Source: Cristatella mucedo (taxonomy: Eukaryota; Bryozoa; Phylactolaemata; Cristatellidae). From it: a stretch of DNA of 64,000 nucleotides. The position numbers and the translations under genes are program-made. Below the pieces are notes generated by a model. The model ran no database searches. It was not told the origin of the DNA and was given only the letters and a program-made list of their open reading frames with translations. Positions within the stretch are counted from its first letter, which is position 1. Every line of letters starts with the position of its first letter. This document shows positions 37,405 to 49,257 of this stretch, in pieces. The stretch spans positions 2,124,501-2,188,500 of the forward strand of contig WPIO01000012.1 in assembly GCA_009760855.2 (NCBI GenBank). Direction: 5' to 3'.

Positions 37405-38815
37405 TTTTGGTCCTATCTCAGAGGAAGACTTAAGAGAGAACGTACCGATGGCCAGCGGTCAACCAGTAAGCCTTTGAAGTACGGTATGCTCAGGGATCTG
37501 TCTTTTTTCTCTTCATTTCGCAATCTATATTCTCCCTCTTGGCGATGTAATCGCCAAGCACAAACTAGGTTTTTCATCTTAATGCAGATGACAAGCCAAG
37601 AAGCCACTTTTCATGTGCTCTGGTCCTTTACTCTGATCTTCCAAGCATTTTACACTCTCCCAGCTTAATCTTACTGTGCATTGCTGTCATTAATACTCGG
37701 ATGACAGCAAACTTTCCCAGATTGAATGATGATATTATACAACTTTCTCCTTTTGGGCAATCCGACTATCACTGAGAAACTGGATAGCCTAGCTCTCAAA
37801 TTCGGCTCGACCAGTCTATCTCTTGTAGCCTTTTAAGAAATTCGGGTTCCTTTTCAATTTCTTCTTCTTCCGACGCACTTATCTTCCATACCAGCTAAGT
37901 GTGTTTCCCTAGCTGAGCACTTCGGCAGCAATCTTAAGTCTACTTACTTTCGCTTTAGCAGCACTGCAAATTAGTGCATGCTTAGATGATGAAACCATAG
38001 CTGATTAAGATATCTAACATATCCCGACCACACTTTTGCAACTCACTACTTAAAGGTCTTCTTACCAGTACAATGGGACGCTTACCATTGGGGCAAAACT
38101 CAGCATCTAGGGTGATCAGTCGAAGCGTCGCTAATACCACATGTTAACCGCTGCTCAGCAATCTGCTTCGGCTGCATATCCAGAAGCTTATTGACTTGGA
38201 GGATTATGCCACTCATCTTTAGGTTAATCACTCCTCTTCTTTATTCGTCTAAATAGTTTTTACACAAGGAATGTGGTCAAATTTTCCCCTAACTTCAAGT
38301 CTCTTGGAGACCACGCCTTCAGTTATTATGTTCCCAGAGCCTGGAGCTCACTGCTAAATTATATCGCGTTGTGTACTGATTGGCAACATTAGAAGCTATA
38401 AAAAATAGTTGCTATTCAAGAGCGTTGCTTCAAAAGAATGCGTTTTTTATTGTGTGTTTGTATACTTTCAAAAACTGTGCAAGTTCCAATCAAGCATAAG
38501 ATTTTGTTTTGATCTGATTTTTGATTTTGTTTTTTCCAACCCGGTGAGCTTATGCCCTTTTTAGTCCTTTGAGTGCTTAGATGTGCACAGTTTGATTCAT
38601 GATAGTAAACAAGAGTTCGAAGAACCAGCGGTCGTTACTGTCTTCTTGTCAGCGTTTGCATTATTTGACCGTTTGATGCTTAGGTGCTTTAACATACTAG
38701 GCACAGCACCTTGCTTGTAATTTAGTCCATTTGATTTGCAAAGCACCTAGATAGAGACTAGGTTGTCCTATCGCGCTATAAAAAGGCTTTTCATTATTGT
38801 TATTATTTTCAGAAG
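37405..38815 (+). mobile_element. Decayed LINE copy
   Basis: TCCTATCTCAGAGGAAGACTTAAGAG, then ATATTCTCCCTCTTGGCGATG and ATCGCCAAGCACAAACTAGG, match the copy at 39425. Later blocks follow in order (CTCTTGGAGACC..GCCTTCAGTTATTATG, CCAGAGCCTGGAGCTCAC). The tail near 38742-38812 has the stem-loop words and TTATTGTTATTATT. It is broken by many indels and an insertion before the tail. Confidence 0.75.
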
Positions 38816-39424
38816 AAAAACGTCTCAAAGGTGGCGTAAATGCGACTGAAAAATGATAGGTTTTTATTTTTTGTTTTATATATCACCATATCAGGGTAAG
38901 TCGTCGCGATGTCAGTCATTTCGATGTCACTCGACAGCCAGTCTCAGGCGCCGGATAGGAACCGATGTCGCTGTCTCCGGAGAATTTGAGGTTGGTGAGA
39001 GGCACTGCTTAACGACGCGAGTCTGAGAGGAGCAGAGGGATGCAAAGCAAAGCTTAAGGAGCTGCTACTGAAGATAAGCACCCCGGAAAAAATGGGATCG
39101 AATGGATGGACGCGCACAGATGAGTGACAGGACATGGGAAGGTTGATTGACTATTCCACGAGGGGGCAGTGGGAGTGCAGATGGGAGAGATGCGATACAC
39201 GGGTACGACACGTTGTGCGTTACGTTACGTTTTGTTCCGGGTCCGACACGTTAGCGGCAGACAGGTATTGGCACCATCTGCAAGCGTCGTATTGCACTGG
39301 CATAAACGCCTGCGACAAGCGTGGCTGCCATAACTTGGAAGGCGAACTAGGAATGCATGGCATATTTCGGTTGCATTCTTATTAAATGAGCCCGAGCTTT
39401 TGCATTTTTATTTAGCTAAAGAAT
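38816..39424. other. Spacer between two LINE copies
   Basis: About 600 bases of unrecognised sequence; no gene. Confidence 0.4.
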
Positions 39425-40690
39425 AATAGTGGGAGACTCAAGAGTATTGACGTGAATGGACAAAGATCATCTGAAATACCTCTGAAATATGGAGTACCTC
39501 AGGGCTCAGTGCTAGGTCCGATTCTTTTCACGGTTTATACTCTGCCTCTTGCTGATGTGATTGCCAAGCACAATCTAGGCTTTCACTTCTATGCGGATGA
39601 CACTCAGTTGTGCCTTTGCTTTGATACCTCCCAGCCTTCGAGCACCTCAAATTCTCTAAACTCACTAGCTGCATGCATTGATGACATCCGCACATGGATG
39701 GCAGCAAATTTTCTAAGACTTAACGATGATAAAACTAACTTAGTAGTTATGGGCAAACCCAGTGTGATCCAGAGATTGGAAAGGCTGACTCTCAAAATTG
39801 ACTCTACCAGCATATCTCCAGTTGAATCAGCTCGAAACCTAGGTGTCATATTCCAAAGCGACCTCTCGTTAGACGACCATATCAGCTCCACAGTCAAATC
39901 CGCCTACTTTCAGCTTCATAACATTGCTAAAATTCGGGCTTGTTTAGATAAAGATACCACGTCTAAGTTGGTCCATGCATTCGTGACATCCCGTCTCGAC
40001 TTCTGCAACTCACTGCTTACTGGCCTACCAGCATGTGCGATCAGGCGATTTCAGCTGGTGCGAAACTCTGCAGCTAGGCTTGTCTGTCGTGAGCGTCGCA
40101 GTTGCCACATTACTCCACTTCTCGCCGACCTGCACTGGCTACCAGTCAAGCAACGGATTGACTTCGAGGTTTTGTCGCTCACTTTTAGGTCCCTTCATTC
40201 TATGGCTCCAGCCTATCTGTCAGATATACTACCCCATCAGGCCAAGCATCGTACCACCCACTTTTCGAAATCCAACAGTCTACAAATACCTCATACAAAC
40301 CTTAAATCCTTTGGAGACCGTGCATTTAGTTCATATGCTCCCAAAGCCTGGAACTGCCTCCCGACCTGCATCAGAACATCCCCTGACCTGACCACATTTA
40401 AAAGGAACCTAAAAACACACCTCTTTAGGACAGCATTTAGTGGGCCCCTGTGATTCGTCCTTCATGTGCTTATACGTGCTGACACTGTGCATGCTGCCAC
40501 TAACCACATTTGCATGCTGACCCTGTGCATGTCACCCCTAACCATATTATTCATTTCGTTTTTTTCAAGCATGATTTTAGTTCCCATTCAATTGCATTTC
40601 ACTTTACAGCAAATGTAAAGCGCCTAGAGAGAGATTAAGTTCTCTGAGGGCACCTTATCAAGTGAATTATTATTATTATCATTATTAATG
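39425..40690 (+). mobile_element. Best-preserved LINE copy, open frame 39452-40453
   Basis: The 333-residue open frame starts inside the reverse transcriptase. It has GVPQGSVLGPILF (residues 14-26), catalytic FYADD (46-50), LNDDKTNLVVMGKPS and the C-terminal SRLDFCNSLLTGLP. The C-terminal domain follows with LLADLHWLPVKQRIDFE, AFSSYAPKAWNCLPTC and KTHLFRTAFSG. The apurinic endonuclease and N-terminal RT are missing (5' truncation at about 39425), so it cannot move by itself. The 3' UTR ends with the stem-loop at about 40619-40655 and a TTATTATTATTATC tail. The intact frame suggests recent insertion. The fold matches L2/CR1-clade LINEs. Confidence 0.95.
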
Positions 40691-40760
40691 AAGCACTTCA
40701 TAAAGTGCGCCCAGATAACTCAATCTCTTTCGCGGCGCTTCACATTTGCCCCTAACGTCA
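40688..40760 (-). mobile_element. LINE tail fragment, tail-to-tail with the previous copy
   Basis: GAAGCACTTCATAAAGTGCGCCCAG, then ACTCAATCTCTTTCGCGGCGCTTCACATTTGC, is the reverse complement of the same stem-loop tail. The two tails meet within a few bases. Confidence 0.8.
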
Positions 40761-41990
40761 ACGAAGCCGATTTAATTGTCTGGCGGGAGATTATGGTTAA
40801 AATTGGGTTCGCTGATTGTATGCAGAGGCTCGAAGATATGCTCAGGTATAGCTAGCTCTGAGGATCAGGCTTCCCAGCGAGTCACTGACGCCAATAGGTT
40901 TTCCCATAGCTGTTTGCGTATAAATTATTTTTCTTCAATCTGAGACAGCCTGTTGCTATCCAAGTGCATCGACAATGCAATCGGAGTGTTAAGAGAGGTT
41001 ACGGCGTCATCGATTAAAGTGCACGGGTGCATGGTCTGCACGCTCCGAAGTGGTTGCGTAGAATGTTTAAAAAAATATTTGGAGTGTCGATCTGGGCAAG
41101 ATTTAATGGGAAGTGAGCAAGTGACACGTATTTTATGCTTACTCCATAGCCACGTGAAAGGCCTTGTGAGAAAAGCAGCGTACCGTAAAACTGACTAAAA
41201 ATGACTCCGAATAGCCGGCCTTGCATGAGGTGTAAACAGCAGACAGTGACATTTCCCTACTCTTATCGATTGCAATTTAGGAGAAGCTGATAATCTCTAT
41301 CGGGGTGTCGGAATCTGACCGATTTTGCTTGCCCAGCTTTTACTCGGTACGTTTTCCAAACCCGGCCTACGTAGTACTGAGGTCACTTCAAAATAGCTGA
41401 GCGGAAGGAAAATGGTCGCCTGAGTCTATGCATTTCTCTGATTTCACTCTGAGGCTGAGCCAGAAGCCGTGAGTTTGCAGCCGAGATGGACCATTTGATC
41501 TTTCTTCACGCCCTACTTCAGTAAAGGCGGCTGCTGAGGAGCTGCGCGCTTCTGCTGCTAGGTGCGAACCCTAACAGCTTAAGCTGTCCATTCCGTCTGA
41601 GCCATTTGCTGAACTGTGTCAGAGGGAGGAGGATATTCACTATGAGGCCAATAACGAACGGCTTCCGGTTTGGCTCCGAACGGCTGCTTGCCAGAAGGAA
41701 AACCTCTGTAATTCCCCTTTGCACTATTCCAGGAATCAACTTTAGGGGGCAGTGTTTTCGCTCCCGTGTAACTGGTCCGCATGCGTGCTATAGTGTAACC
41801 CTGATGGAATGCTTCACCAAATGCGGACAACGTAGGTCTCTTTGAATTAGGCGCCTATTGAGAATCGCCATCTCGTCAGCTCGGAGCTAGCTCTCGAGGA
41901 AAGCATGCACACGTCAAACACTGTTAACCTCGGAATTACATTTCGTAGCAGTAAGGCATTTATCTGACTTTCCACCTAATCATTCACCAG
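40761..41990. other. No gene recognised
   Basis: No supported exon or repeat between two LINE tail fragments. Confidence 0.4.
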
Positions 41991-41994
41991 CTTA

Positions 41995-42062
41995 ATTATA
42001 ATAATAAATTTGGCTAGCGCCCTCAGAGAACTGAATTTCTTTCTAGGCACTTTAGGAATTAC
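41995..42062 (-). mobile_element. LINE or SINE-B tail fragment
   Basis: ATAATAATAAATTTGGC, then GCGCCCTCAGAGAACTGAAT and TTTCTAGGCACTTTA, is the stem-loop tail in reverse. It is too short to assign to LINE or SINE. Confidence 0.7.
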
Positions 42063-44640
42063 CAAATGATTGGCGGAAACAACAGCAAGCAGCAGCAGGC
42101 ATAGTGTAAGCAGGTACAAGCACACGAAGAACGAATCACAAAGACGCACCAAAAGCTTACTCTGCGTATGTGTACGCATGCGCATGTGCGTGTATGCCTC
42201 TACTCGCGATTGGGTAGTGAGTGCTGAAGACCGTGCGTAGTTATGTTAGGAAGTTAAGTTGGCCCAATGCTGCAACTGAGCCGTAGGCGTTAAGGTTCTG
42301 GAAGTCACAGGAACCGGTGCAGGGTAGAAAGGCCGGCTCCGCGGTCCAGACGCCGCACATTTAAACTTGGTCTCGACTCAAGCCGTTAGTACGCCCGCTT
42401 GGCAGTTCTACAAGGCCTTGCTGGCCGAACGCAGAACTTGGCTCATTCAAGCCGACCTTGCAGCTAATTGGCTTAGGCTTGCTCGACTAAGCGCTTTGGC
42501 GCGCGGCCTAAGCATCTTTGCACGACGAGACAACTGCTGACACTGGAATCACTCGTATTTCAAGTCGTTTCCCGACATCTCTACTTCTGCGCACGTGGAT
42601 ACCAGAGGGCGGAGAACCGGCTAGAAACGCGCACAGCTTCTTGCGCATCTCTGACGGTGAATTCGACGGCAAATCCCTACCACAATCCTGGCGATTTCCC
42701 GTTGTGCATTCAATGCCGCAGAGGTATTTAGCGAGCAGCCGGCGGCGAACGCCGTTCGTCTCTCTCTCTTGCCACGAAGCAGAAGTCGCGGCGAAGGAGG
42801 CCATGAAGGACGAGCCAGAACGGATGTCATCGTTTAGTAAGTAACAGCAGGAAAAGTGCGGCGCGACGAGTATCTCTGAATGCACCAATTCTTCAGTGAA
42901 CCAGCGGCGTGGTAACCCTTCCAGACTATCTGCTAGTTTTGAGGGACACCGTCAAGGTATGCAAAAGCTGTGAGAACGAGATATTGGCGTGCTTGCAACT
43001 ACGACCAAACAATTGACAAAATGATTTCTACACTCAATTTTAGCATGATTACCCTTGAGTTTGTGCGGGCAGTCGCGCACAGATCAAGACGGCTCAGGCA
43101 GACGCCGCTTATTTTGGAAACGCGGAACTGTGCCGCACGGCAAGCAGCTTGGCCTGCAAGCAACTGCTGCAAGTGGGTCCGCTGCCTCGACCGGAAGAGC
43201 TCGGTGGGTGGATAAGCCAGGCGTACCCAGCAGTTACCATTACGGTTTCTCTGCAACAGTACTCATGTGTCTAAGTAAGCGGCACTTCATTAAAATTAAC
43301 TAGCGCGTCACATTTTATTCGTGGCCTGCACATGTGACCACTTCAAGACCGATCTCGTCGTCTCGTCAATTTGTGCGTCTACCGTTCAAACACCTGAAAC
43401 TCTACGAAAGGCTAGCCGCCACTGTTCGCTTTCATTCTACCGCATACGAGGACTGCATGCAGATGCACTTCTAAATGTAGCGTCATTTCTGCCGAACGCA
43501 GGCACTATGCTCGTCTTAATCGGCTAAAAGATTGTGCGAACGCAAGCGAATTTTGTCGAGCTTACTTACCTGCAGGGCGAAGGCGCATGGGACGAATCTC
43601 AGCGGTCAGGGCGCCCGGTGCAGACTGGAAAAGGCGTTACCAGCTGCAGCCTCCCAGGCAGCCCTTTTGACTAAGTCGCGCACGGGTTTTCACTCGGGTA
43701 CCAGGCGCCTATGCGATGTTAAAACGTGACCCCGACATTGCAGCGCGCTGCCCACCTCGCTGCTGCCGACCTGCCGCCGCTGCTGCAGCTTCCAGCCTGC
43801 TGTAGGACTGACCGAGTCTCACACCTTACTTCCCTTTGTACATCGGCGCATTTCGCTAGCTGAGTCAACCGGCAGGGAGCTGGGCTAGAATGGCTCGCGA
43901 AAATAAAAAACCGAGTGCGCAGAGGCCTATTGCGCCAAGCTGCATGTGCATTAATTAATTCGTGGAGGCAAAGGGCCGACAAGAGCGGTTCGTTTGCTGG
44001 CGGAGACAAGGAAAAGCTGCGTGCGAAGAAAGAAGAAACTGTTGTCGGCGCAAAAACCGTTCTGCGCCCTGCTGAACCCCTGAAAATGTGGAGAATTGAC
44101 GGAAGAGAGAGAGAGAGAGCTCGACCTCGCTGCTCTCGACTTCCGCTCGAGAGCCGCGAGGGCGATAGAGCGATAGAGCCGCCGCCATTTTGTAGCTGAC
44201 CATGCAAAGCGGCCGAGAAGCGCCAGAGCGAGCGCTACAAGTCGGGCGCAGCCGTTGCTGCTTCTTGTCGTGACCGCGCACAGTATCGCCTGCTCTATCA
44301 GTTTCACGTGTGCGCGCTGGGCAGCGGCCCTCAGAATGCGTGGCTGCATTATGAACGCGGGAGGCTACGAGTACTACGATGCAGGTACTCGCTGCTCTGT
44401 CCCAGTGAATACTTGATGGAATTCCAGCACCTTTTAATGGAGCCAAGCTTGTTAATATCTCAATAAGCCACCATTCTCTAATCTGAAGCAAACGCGCTAG
44501 TTGCAAGTGGACGCCGTTACTCAGTGAGCGATTATCTCAAAAGAGTTTTTATTTTGAAAGCCGTATCGACACTCTTGCGACAGAATAGATAGAATTCACG
44601 AATATATAAAGTGCCCTCTTGTACGAAAGAGCGTCTGGCA
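42063..44640. other. Unassigned region, CpG-rich from about 42500
   Basis: CpG density rises at 42400-42840 and again at 43560-44350. No frame here matches a family I know. A possible minus-strand promoter is listed separately. Confidence 0.4.
43740..44345 (-). promoter_or_regulatory. CpG-rich candidate promoter with YY1-like site
   Basis: On the minus strand, ACAAAATGGCGGCGG at about 44187-44200 matches the YY1 consensus with its embedded ATG, typical of TATA-less promoters just downstream of the start site. The surrounding 600 bases are CpG-rich. The frame after that ATG (MAAALSLYRPRGS) is open for about 75 codons but is not recognised, so the gene it would serve is unknown. Confidence 0.3.
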
Positions 44641-44649
44641 TGTAGGCCT

Positions 44650-44735
44650 CAGAGCGGCCATTATAGTCCAGTTGGTAAGGTGCTCGCTCTTGGCCACCGA
44701 GGTCGTGGGTTCGAATCCTCTAGTAAGCTGCTATT
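44650..44735 (+). mobile_element. tRNA-like SINE head
   Basis: TAGTCCAGTTGGTAAGG (A-box) and GTGGGTTCGAATCCTC (B-box) are spaced as in a tRNA gene, with CGCTCTTGGCCACCGAGGTC between. The flanking acceptor halves do not pair, so it is SINE-derived, not a functional tRNA. It is followed directly by a reversed LINE tail. Confidence 0.7.
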
Positions 44736-44822
44736 TAATAAAATAATAGTGATATATTTGTATAGCGCCACCAAATAACTTAATTTCTTCCTAGGCACTT
44801 TACATTTGCTGAAAAAGCCACA
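44736..44822 (-). mobile_element. LINE tail fragment
   Basis: TATAGCGCCACCAAATAAC, then TTCTTCCTAGGCACTTTACATTTGCTG, is the reverse complement of the stem-loop tail. Confidence 0.75.
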
Positions 44823-45084
44823 AAGTACATTAACTCGCAAAAGGATGTACGAGGGCCCGCGGATGCCTCCATCTAGCTGCGTTTCTAGTCAGCCCCTTGA
44901 CTTAATCTTCGTCTAAGAGCACTCGATGCCAGCTCATGCGGTGTTTTAATATTTTTTGTTACAATAACCGAGACTACACATGCAAAACGGATACATCATT
45001 AGTAGGTCGGAAAACCCCAATTATTGTCAGCTTCCTCTATTTAGGAGGCATTGACTTAGTCAGCTTCCGGCAAGCAGGGGTTTT

Positions 45085-45360
45085 GTAATGGAATGGAATG
45101 TATTTCCGTCTGTAACTCCACAAAAACTATGCAGATGTTACGCAGAGGAATTTCGCATAGCGTTCTCACAGTCTAAACGATTTTTGGTATGCATTCGGTA
45201 GCAAACAGACTGCATCACACGAAACAAAGAGAACGTGAGAGGCGTAGCTGAGTCAGGAGAGCAGTTGAGGTAGTGAGTAGAATGGAAGTAGCACCTCAGG
45301 ACGGCTGGAACGGATGAATCACAGCCAGCAGAGTAGATGTCATTGGCTGAGAATTAGGAA
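45085..45360 (+). repeat. Repeat C, full-length copy
   Basis: This aligns end to end with 23028-23320: CGTCTGTAACTCCACAAAAAC, GCAGATGTTACGCAGAGGA, GGTATGCATTCGG and GCTGAGTCAGGAGAGCAGTTGAGGTAGTGAG. It directly precedes a LINE copy. Confidence 0.8.
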
Positions 45361-45369
45361 AGTGAGTTT

Positions 45370-46266
45370 AAGAAAATTGAATTCTCAACTTTCAAAATCG
45401 GCTCTGCCAGCATATCTCCTGTTGCACTTGCACGAAATCTAGGTGTCCTTTTTCAAAGTGACCTTTCATTAGACGACCGCATCAGCTTCACAGTCAAGTC
45501 TGCCTACTTTCAGCTATATTACGCTGCTTAAATTCAGTCTCCTTAGACAGGGATACTATATCTAAATTGGTCCATGCATTTGTGACACCTGTGTCGACTT
45601 CTGTAACGCAGTGCTTGCTGGTCTACAGGCCAATTCAATCAAGCGCTTACAGTTGGTGCTGTACTCGGCAGCTAGGTTTGTCTGCCATGGTCATCACATC
45701 TCACCAATTCTTGCGACCTGCACTGATTCCCAATCAAGCTGCGCATCGACTTCAAGGTTTTTTCACTTCCTTTTAGGTCCCTTCATTCTTCGGCTCTATT
45801 CTACCTATCAGATCTACTATCCCACCAGGCTAAGCATAGTTCCACCGGCTATTCTGAATTAGCTCGTTAAACTACACCTCAGACGAACCTCAAATGCTTT
45901 GAAGACCGTGCCTTTAGCTCTTATGCTCTAAAGACCTCATTATCGACTGACGTCATGACACCCCCCCCCCCGACATTTAAAATGAATGTAAAAACGCATT
46001 TATGTATCGCAGCACTTCGTGGGTCCTTGTGAATCGTCTATTGTGCGGTTATGCATACTGACCCTGTGCATGCTGCCCTAACCATATTTGCATTCTGACC
46101 CTGTGCCTTTCACCTCTATTCATATTATTATTATTGCTGACATTGTCCATTCTACCACTGACCATGTGCTCGTACTTCCTTTGCAGCATACGTAAAAACA
46201 CCTAGAAATCAATTGAGTTCTTTGGGGCGCTATAGCAGGGGTATTATTGTTATTATTATTATTAAA
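45370..46266 (+). mobile_element. Decayed LINE 3' half
   Basis: This begins at the CTCAAAATCGG block (ACTTTCAAAATCGGCTCTGCC) and runs through RNLGVLFQSDLSLDD, CNAVLAGLQANSIKRLQL and FILRLYSTYQIYYPTRL-like remnants to the 3' UTR and TTATTATTATTA tail. An 11-C tract at 45961-45971 replaces part of the SLPTC-to-TFK region. Confidence 0.8.
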
Positions 46267-47734
46267 ATGAATATGACTAGTTTATGCATATGACATATCA
46301 TGTTCCACTGCGTTGTAATTTAGGAACCGCTACTGATCTCTAGGGCTGTCATAATCTGGATGATGAGGTATGCCTGTGTTTCAGTAGCGTAGCCCAGCCT
46401 CGGGCAGTTCCATTTCTCTCATAGCATCCAGCGTAACGCGAACCTGCCGCTCCGGCGGACGCTGCGGAGGTTTCGCTTCGAAGCACCAATCGAGTCAGAG
46501 TCTGATCCTTATAGCAACTTCCAGTTTGATCCTGACTCTATGCTGCCATCGCGGCATTAGGAGTTTTAATCGCTTCTCTAATCACTCACGTTTCACTACA
46601 CCATATATAGTAGCGGAGGCTCGCGTATCGCACGAAAGAGTATAAGTATATATTATATTTATATTATATTTTATGTAAGTATTGCATCAGCTGAGGCATC
46701 TGCGTCGCATGAAGGCAACTATAGGTAAATGAGCTCGTGACACACGAGGGTGCGGTAAGCCAGTGATTAACTAGTGCATACCAGTCATCTGCTTTGTCGC
46801 AAGGCATTGACGTTTAGCAAGCAAAGTTCCCTGCCCAATGGCCCCCAAAAGATAGTGAACATCTCTTCGATGTTTGATCTAGCTGTCACTTCTGTGATTT
46901 GAGGAGAAGCTTGCATCTAACTACACTCTTGTCTGTGGCTTTGAGAGTCGTACGGGCCTCTCTCTCTCTCTCTCTTCTCTCCCTCTTTCTCTATCTCTGT
47001 CCCACTTTCGCTACCGTTTTCTTGCCGGCATCGGACTCCATCGCAGCCGCTGTTACAGACAGAACTCGACCAAACATGGGCCTCTTAGCTGACGCCGTGT
47101 TTCGTGCATTTGCAGCCATTTGCAAAGTGTGTGGGACTTAGGGTTAGCAGTTGCAGTTCGCACAGTACCTGGCCCTGAGAGCGGAAAGAGTTGTAGTGTC
47201 AGCGAACCCTGTTCGATGACAGCGACGCCCTTTCTTCTACTCAAAAAGGGTCGCATAAGGGACCTGCCGGCTGCCTGCATCGCCCGTTGCCGGGAGCAGC
47301 TTTTCGTGGCGCGACGACAGCGTCGGATTACTTCGCTGCAATTCTTGACGAGTTATATCCCTATAGGATTCTATTGCTTCTTTTAGTTCTTGAGGAGCTT
47401 GACTGCTGTGTCATGCATGAAAGGACAAGCCTAGCCCTTGGCGCCCACAGGTGCTGCTGGCATGCTTCGAATGATGTCCGAGTCACCTGAAACATCGCTG
47501 CGGCGTTTGCCGAGTCCACCGAGCAGGCGTGCCTCGCTAGACGCGGCATCCCTCCGAAGGCGACGCCTGTCATTCTTGTTAAGCAATTAAGCGGGATCAT
47601 ACTGGGCGCGAAACATTTTTGTCGACGTTAACGACTATTCGTCGTCAGTCACCTCAAGAGAGCGTCCGCCTGCTTACGGGCGTGCGCGGCTGCCTGCAAG
47701 ATAGGGCAAATTAGTGCACACTCTGGCACGAGGG
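46267..47734. other. No confident gene; CT-rich tract
   Basis: A (TC)n-rich stretch lies at 46959-46984. AT-rich sequence near 46640-46680 separates the LINE from a moderately GC-rich region (46900-47600) with frames but no recognised product. Confidence 0.4.
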
Positions 47735-48095
47735 TCTCCATCTCAAAAATTGGAAATCGTAACGCTTAAAATTGGCTCTGCCAGCATATCTCCTGTTGCA
47801 CCTGCACGATATCGAATTGTCCTATTCCAAAATGAACTTGCACTAGACGACCAGGTCAGCTCCTCGTTCAAGTGTGCCTACTTTCAGCTACATAACATTG
47901 CTAAAATGCGGGATTTTTTAGACAGGGATATCACATCTAAATTAGTTCATGCATTTGTGACATCGCCACGCGACTTCTGTAACTCACTGCTTGCTGGTTT
48001 ACCGGCCTTTGCGATGGGGTGCTTGCAGCATGTGCAAAAATCTGCAGCTAGGTTTGTCTGTCGTGAATGTTGCAGTTACCACATCGCACCCTATC
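47735..48095 (+). mobile_element. LINE internal fragment, truncated at both ends
   Basis: Encodes KLEIVTLKIGSASISPVAPAR, DQVSSSFKCAYFQLHNIAKM, DITSKLVHAFVTS and VCRECCSYHIAP in one frame. It stops abruptly at about 48095, where unrelated GC-rich sequence begins, so the 3' part was lost by rearrangement, not by 5' truncation. Confidence 0.85.
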
Positions 48096-48408
48096 CCTTA
48101 CCGCGAGGTAAAGCCGCCCAGGACTTTCAGCCCGGCCCGTGTCGCACTGCAGATCCTCCGTTGCCCACCGAACCTCCCGCTCGACAGCTCGCACCTGTCT
48201 CTTGTCGAGCTACCACCACCGAGCGATCGCACGACGACCCGCCGAGCCGCCGGTTGTGGCTCCTATTTTGTCAATGGAAGCGTGTGAGGGCCTCTGGCGA
48301 AACGATACTCAACACGCGAAACTCTCTTCTTTCGATATTTTCGTGCCAGCAGCAACACCTACGACCGCCGCTGAACTCGATCGTAGCCTTGATCATAGCG
48401 GCGTTAGC

Positions 48409-48492
<84 letters not shown>

Positions 48493-49029
48493 GAGCAAGC
48501 GATACGGAGTGGTTCGCAAAAAAGGTAGCCTAGCCAAATGCAGCGCCCAGTTGAGTCATTCTGAACTTGAGACGAATTGCAGACAGAGTCGCGATAAAGT
48601 GGTGGCTTTGGGTGACACTCGTAGCATCAATTAACTTGAGTAATGAGTCAACGACTTAGTCATTGAGTTGGTCTTTAAACCTAGTAAACTCTAGAGCCCA
48701 CTTCGATCACAAACGAGTGAGCGCCGCAGCGTCTCCGAAGGCTAGCAGCAGCAATATTAATACGTGCGATACCCAAAGACGTACAGTGCTGCACTTCGTT
48801 TTCAGCGATAAGCCGACGGGCGTCAGCTCATGCTGCTACTTAATTAACTAATTAATGACATGACAGCAGCGTGACTATCGGCTGTACATGTCGGCGCCTC
48901 CCTTCGCATGCGGATTGAGGCGCCCATCGCAAAGGATACTACCAGCAAGTTTGTTTTTACCGGTAAGAGTTCAGCAGCTGTAGCCTCGGTGCAACTGTAC
49001 TAACACCTAGGCGGTACGATAGGAATGTA
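48096..49029. other. GC-rich segment and (CT)n tract, gene unresolved
   Basis: Proline-rich frames (48096-48290) and the (CT)n tract occur here; no conserved domain was recognised. Confidence 0.4.
48411..48489. repeat. (CT)39 microsatellite
   Basis: 79 bases of uninterrupted CT, the longest pure dinucleotide run in the window. Confidence 0.97.
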
Positions 49030-49206
49030 AATAAATACTAGCTGATTTAGCAGTCTCTTTCGTATAGCGACAGAAGAGCCTTTATGGCTATCGCCACCAC
49101 TAACAGCGGCGATAAAGAATCACCCACCGCAGGATTCGAACTCACGTCCCCGGCACCGAGGTCGTGAAAAGCAACCGCCTTACCTAGAGTGCCATCAAGG
49201 CTCACC
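49030..49206 (-). mobile_element. tRNA-derived SINE, group A
   Basis: Minus strand: GAGCCTTGATGGCACTCTAGG..AAGGCGG (A-box-like), GAGTTCGAATCCTGC (B-box), the shared body and GCTAAATCAGCTAGTATTTATTT at the 3' end. This is the best-preserved group A copy. Confidence 0.88.
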
Positions 49207-49257
49207 AAACTCCCCATCTCCCGCTGAACTGCGCCTGAGAGGCGAACGCGAGCGACG

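Noticed and set aside
44650-44735. A functional tRNA gene
   Set aside because: A and B boxes are present but the acceptor stem does not pair and a LINE tail follows directly; it fits a SINE head better.
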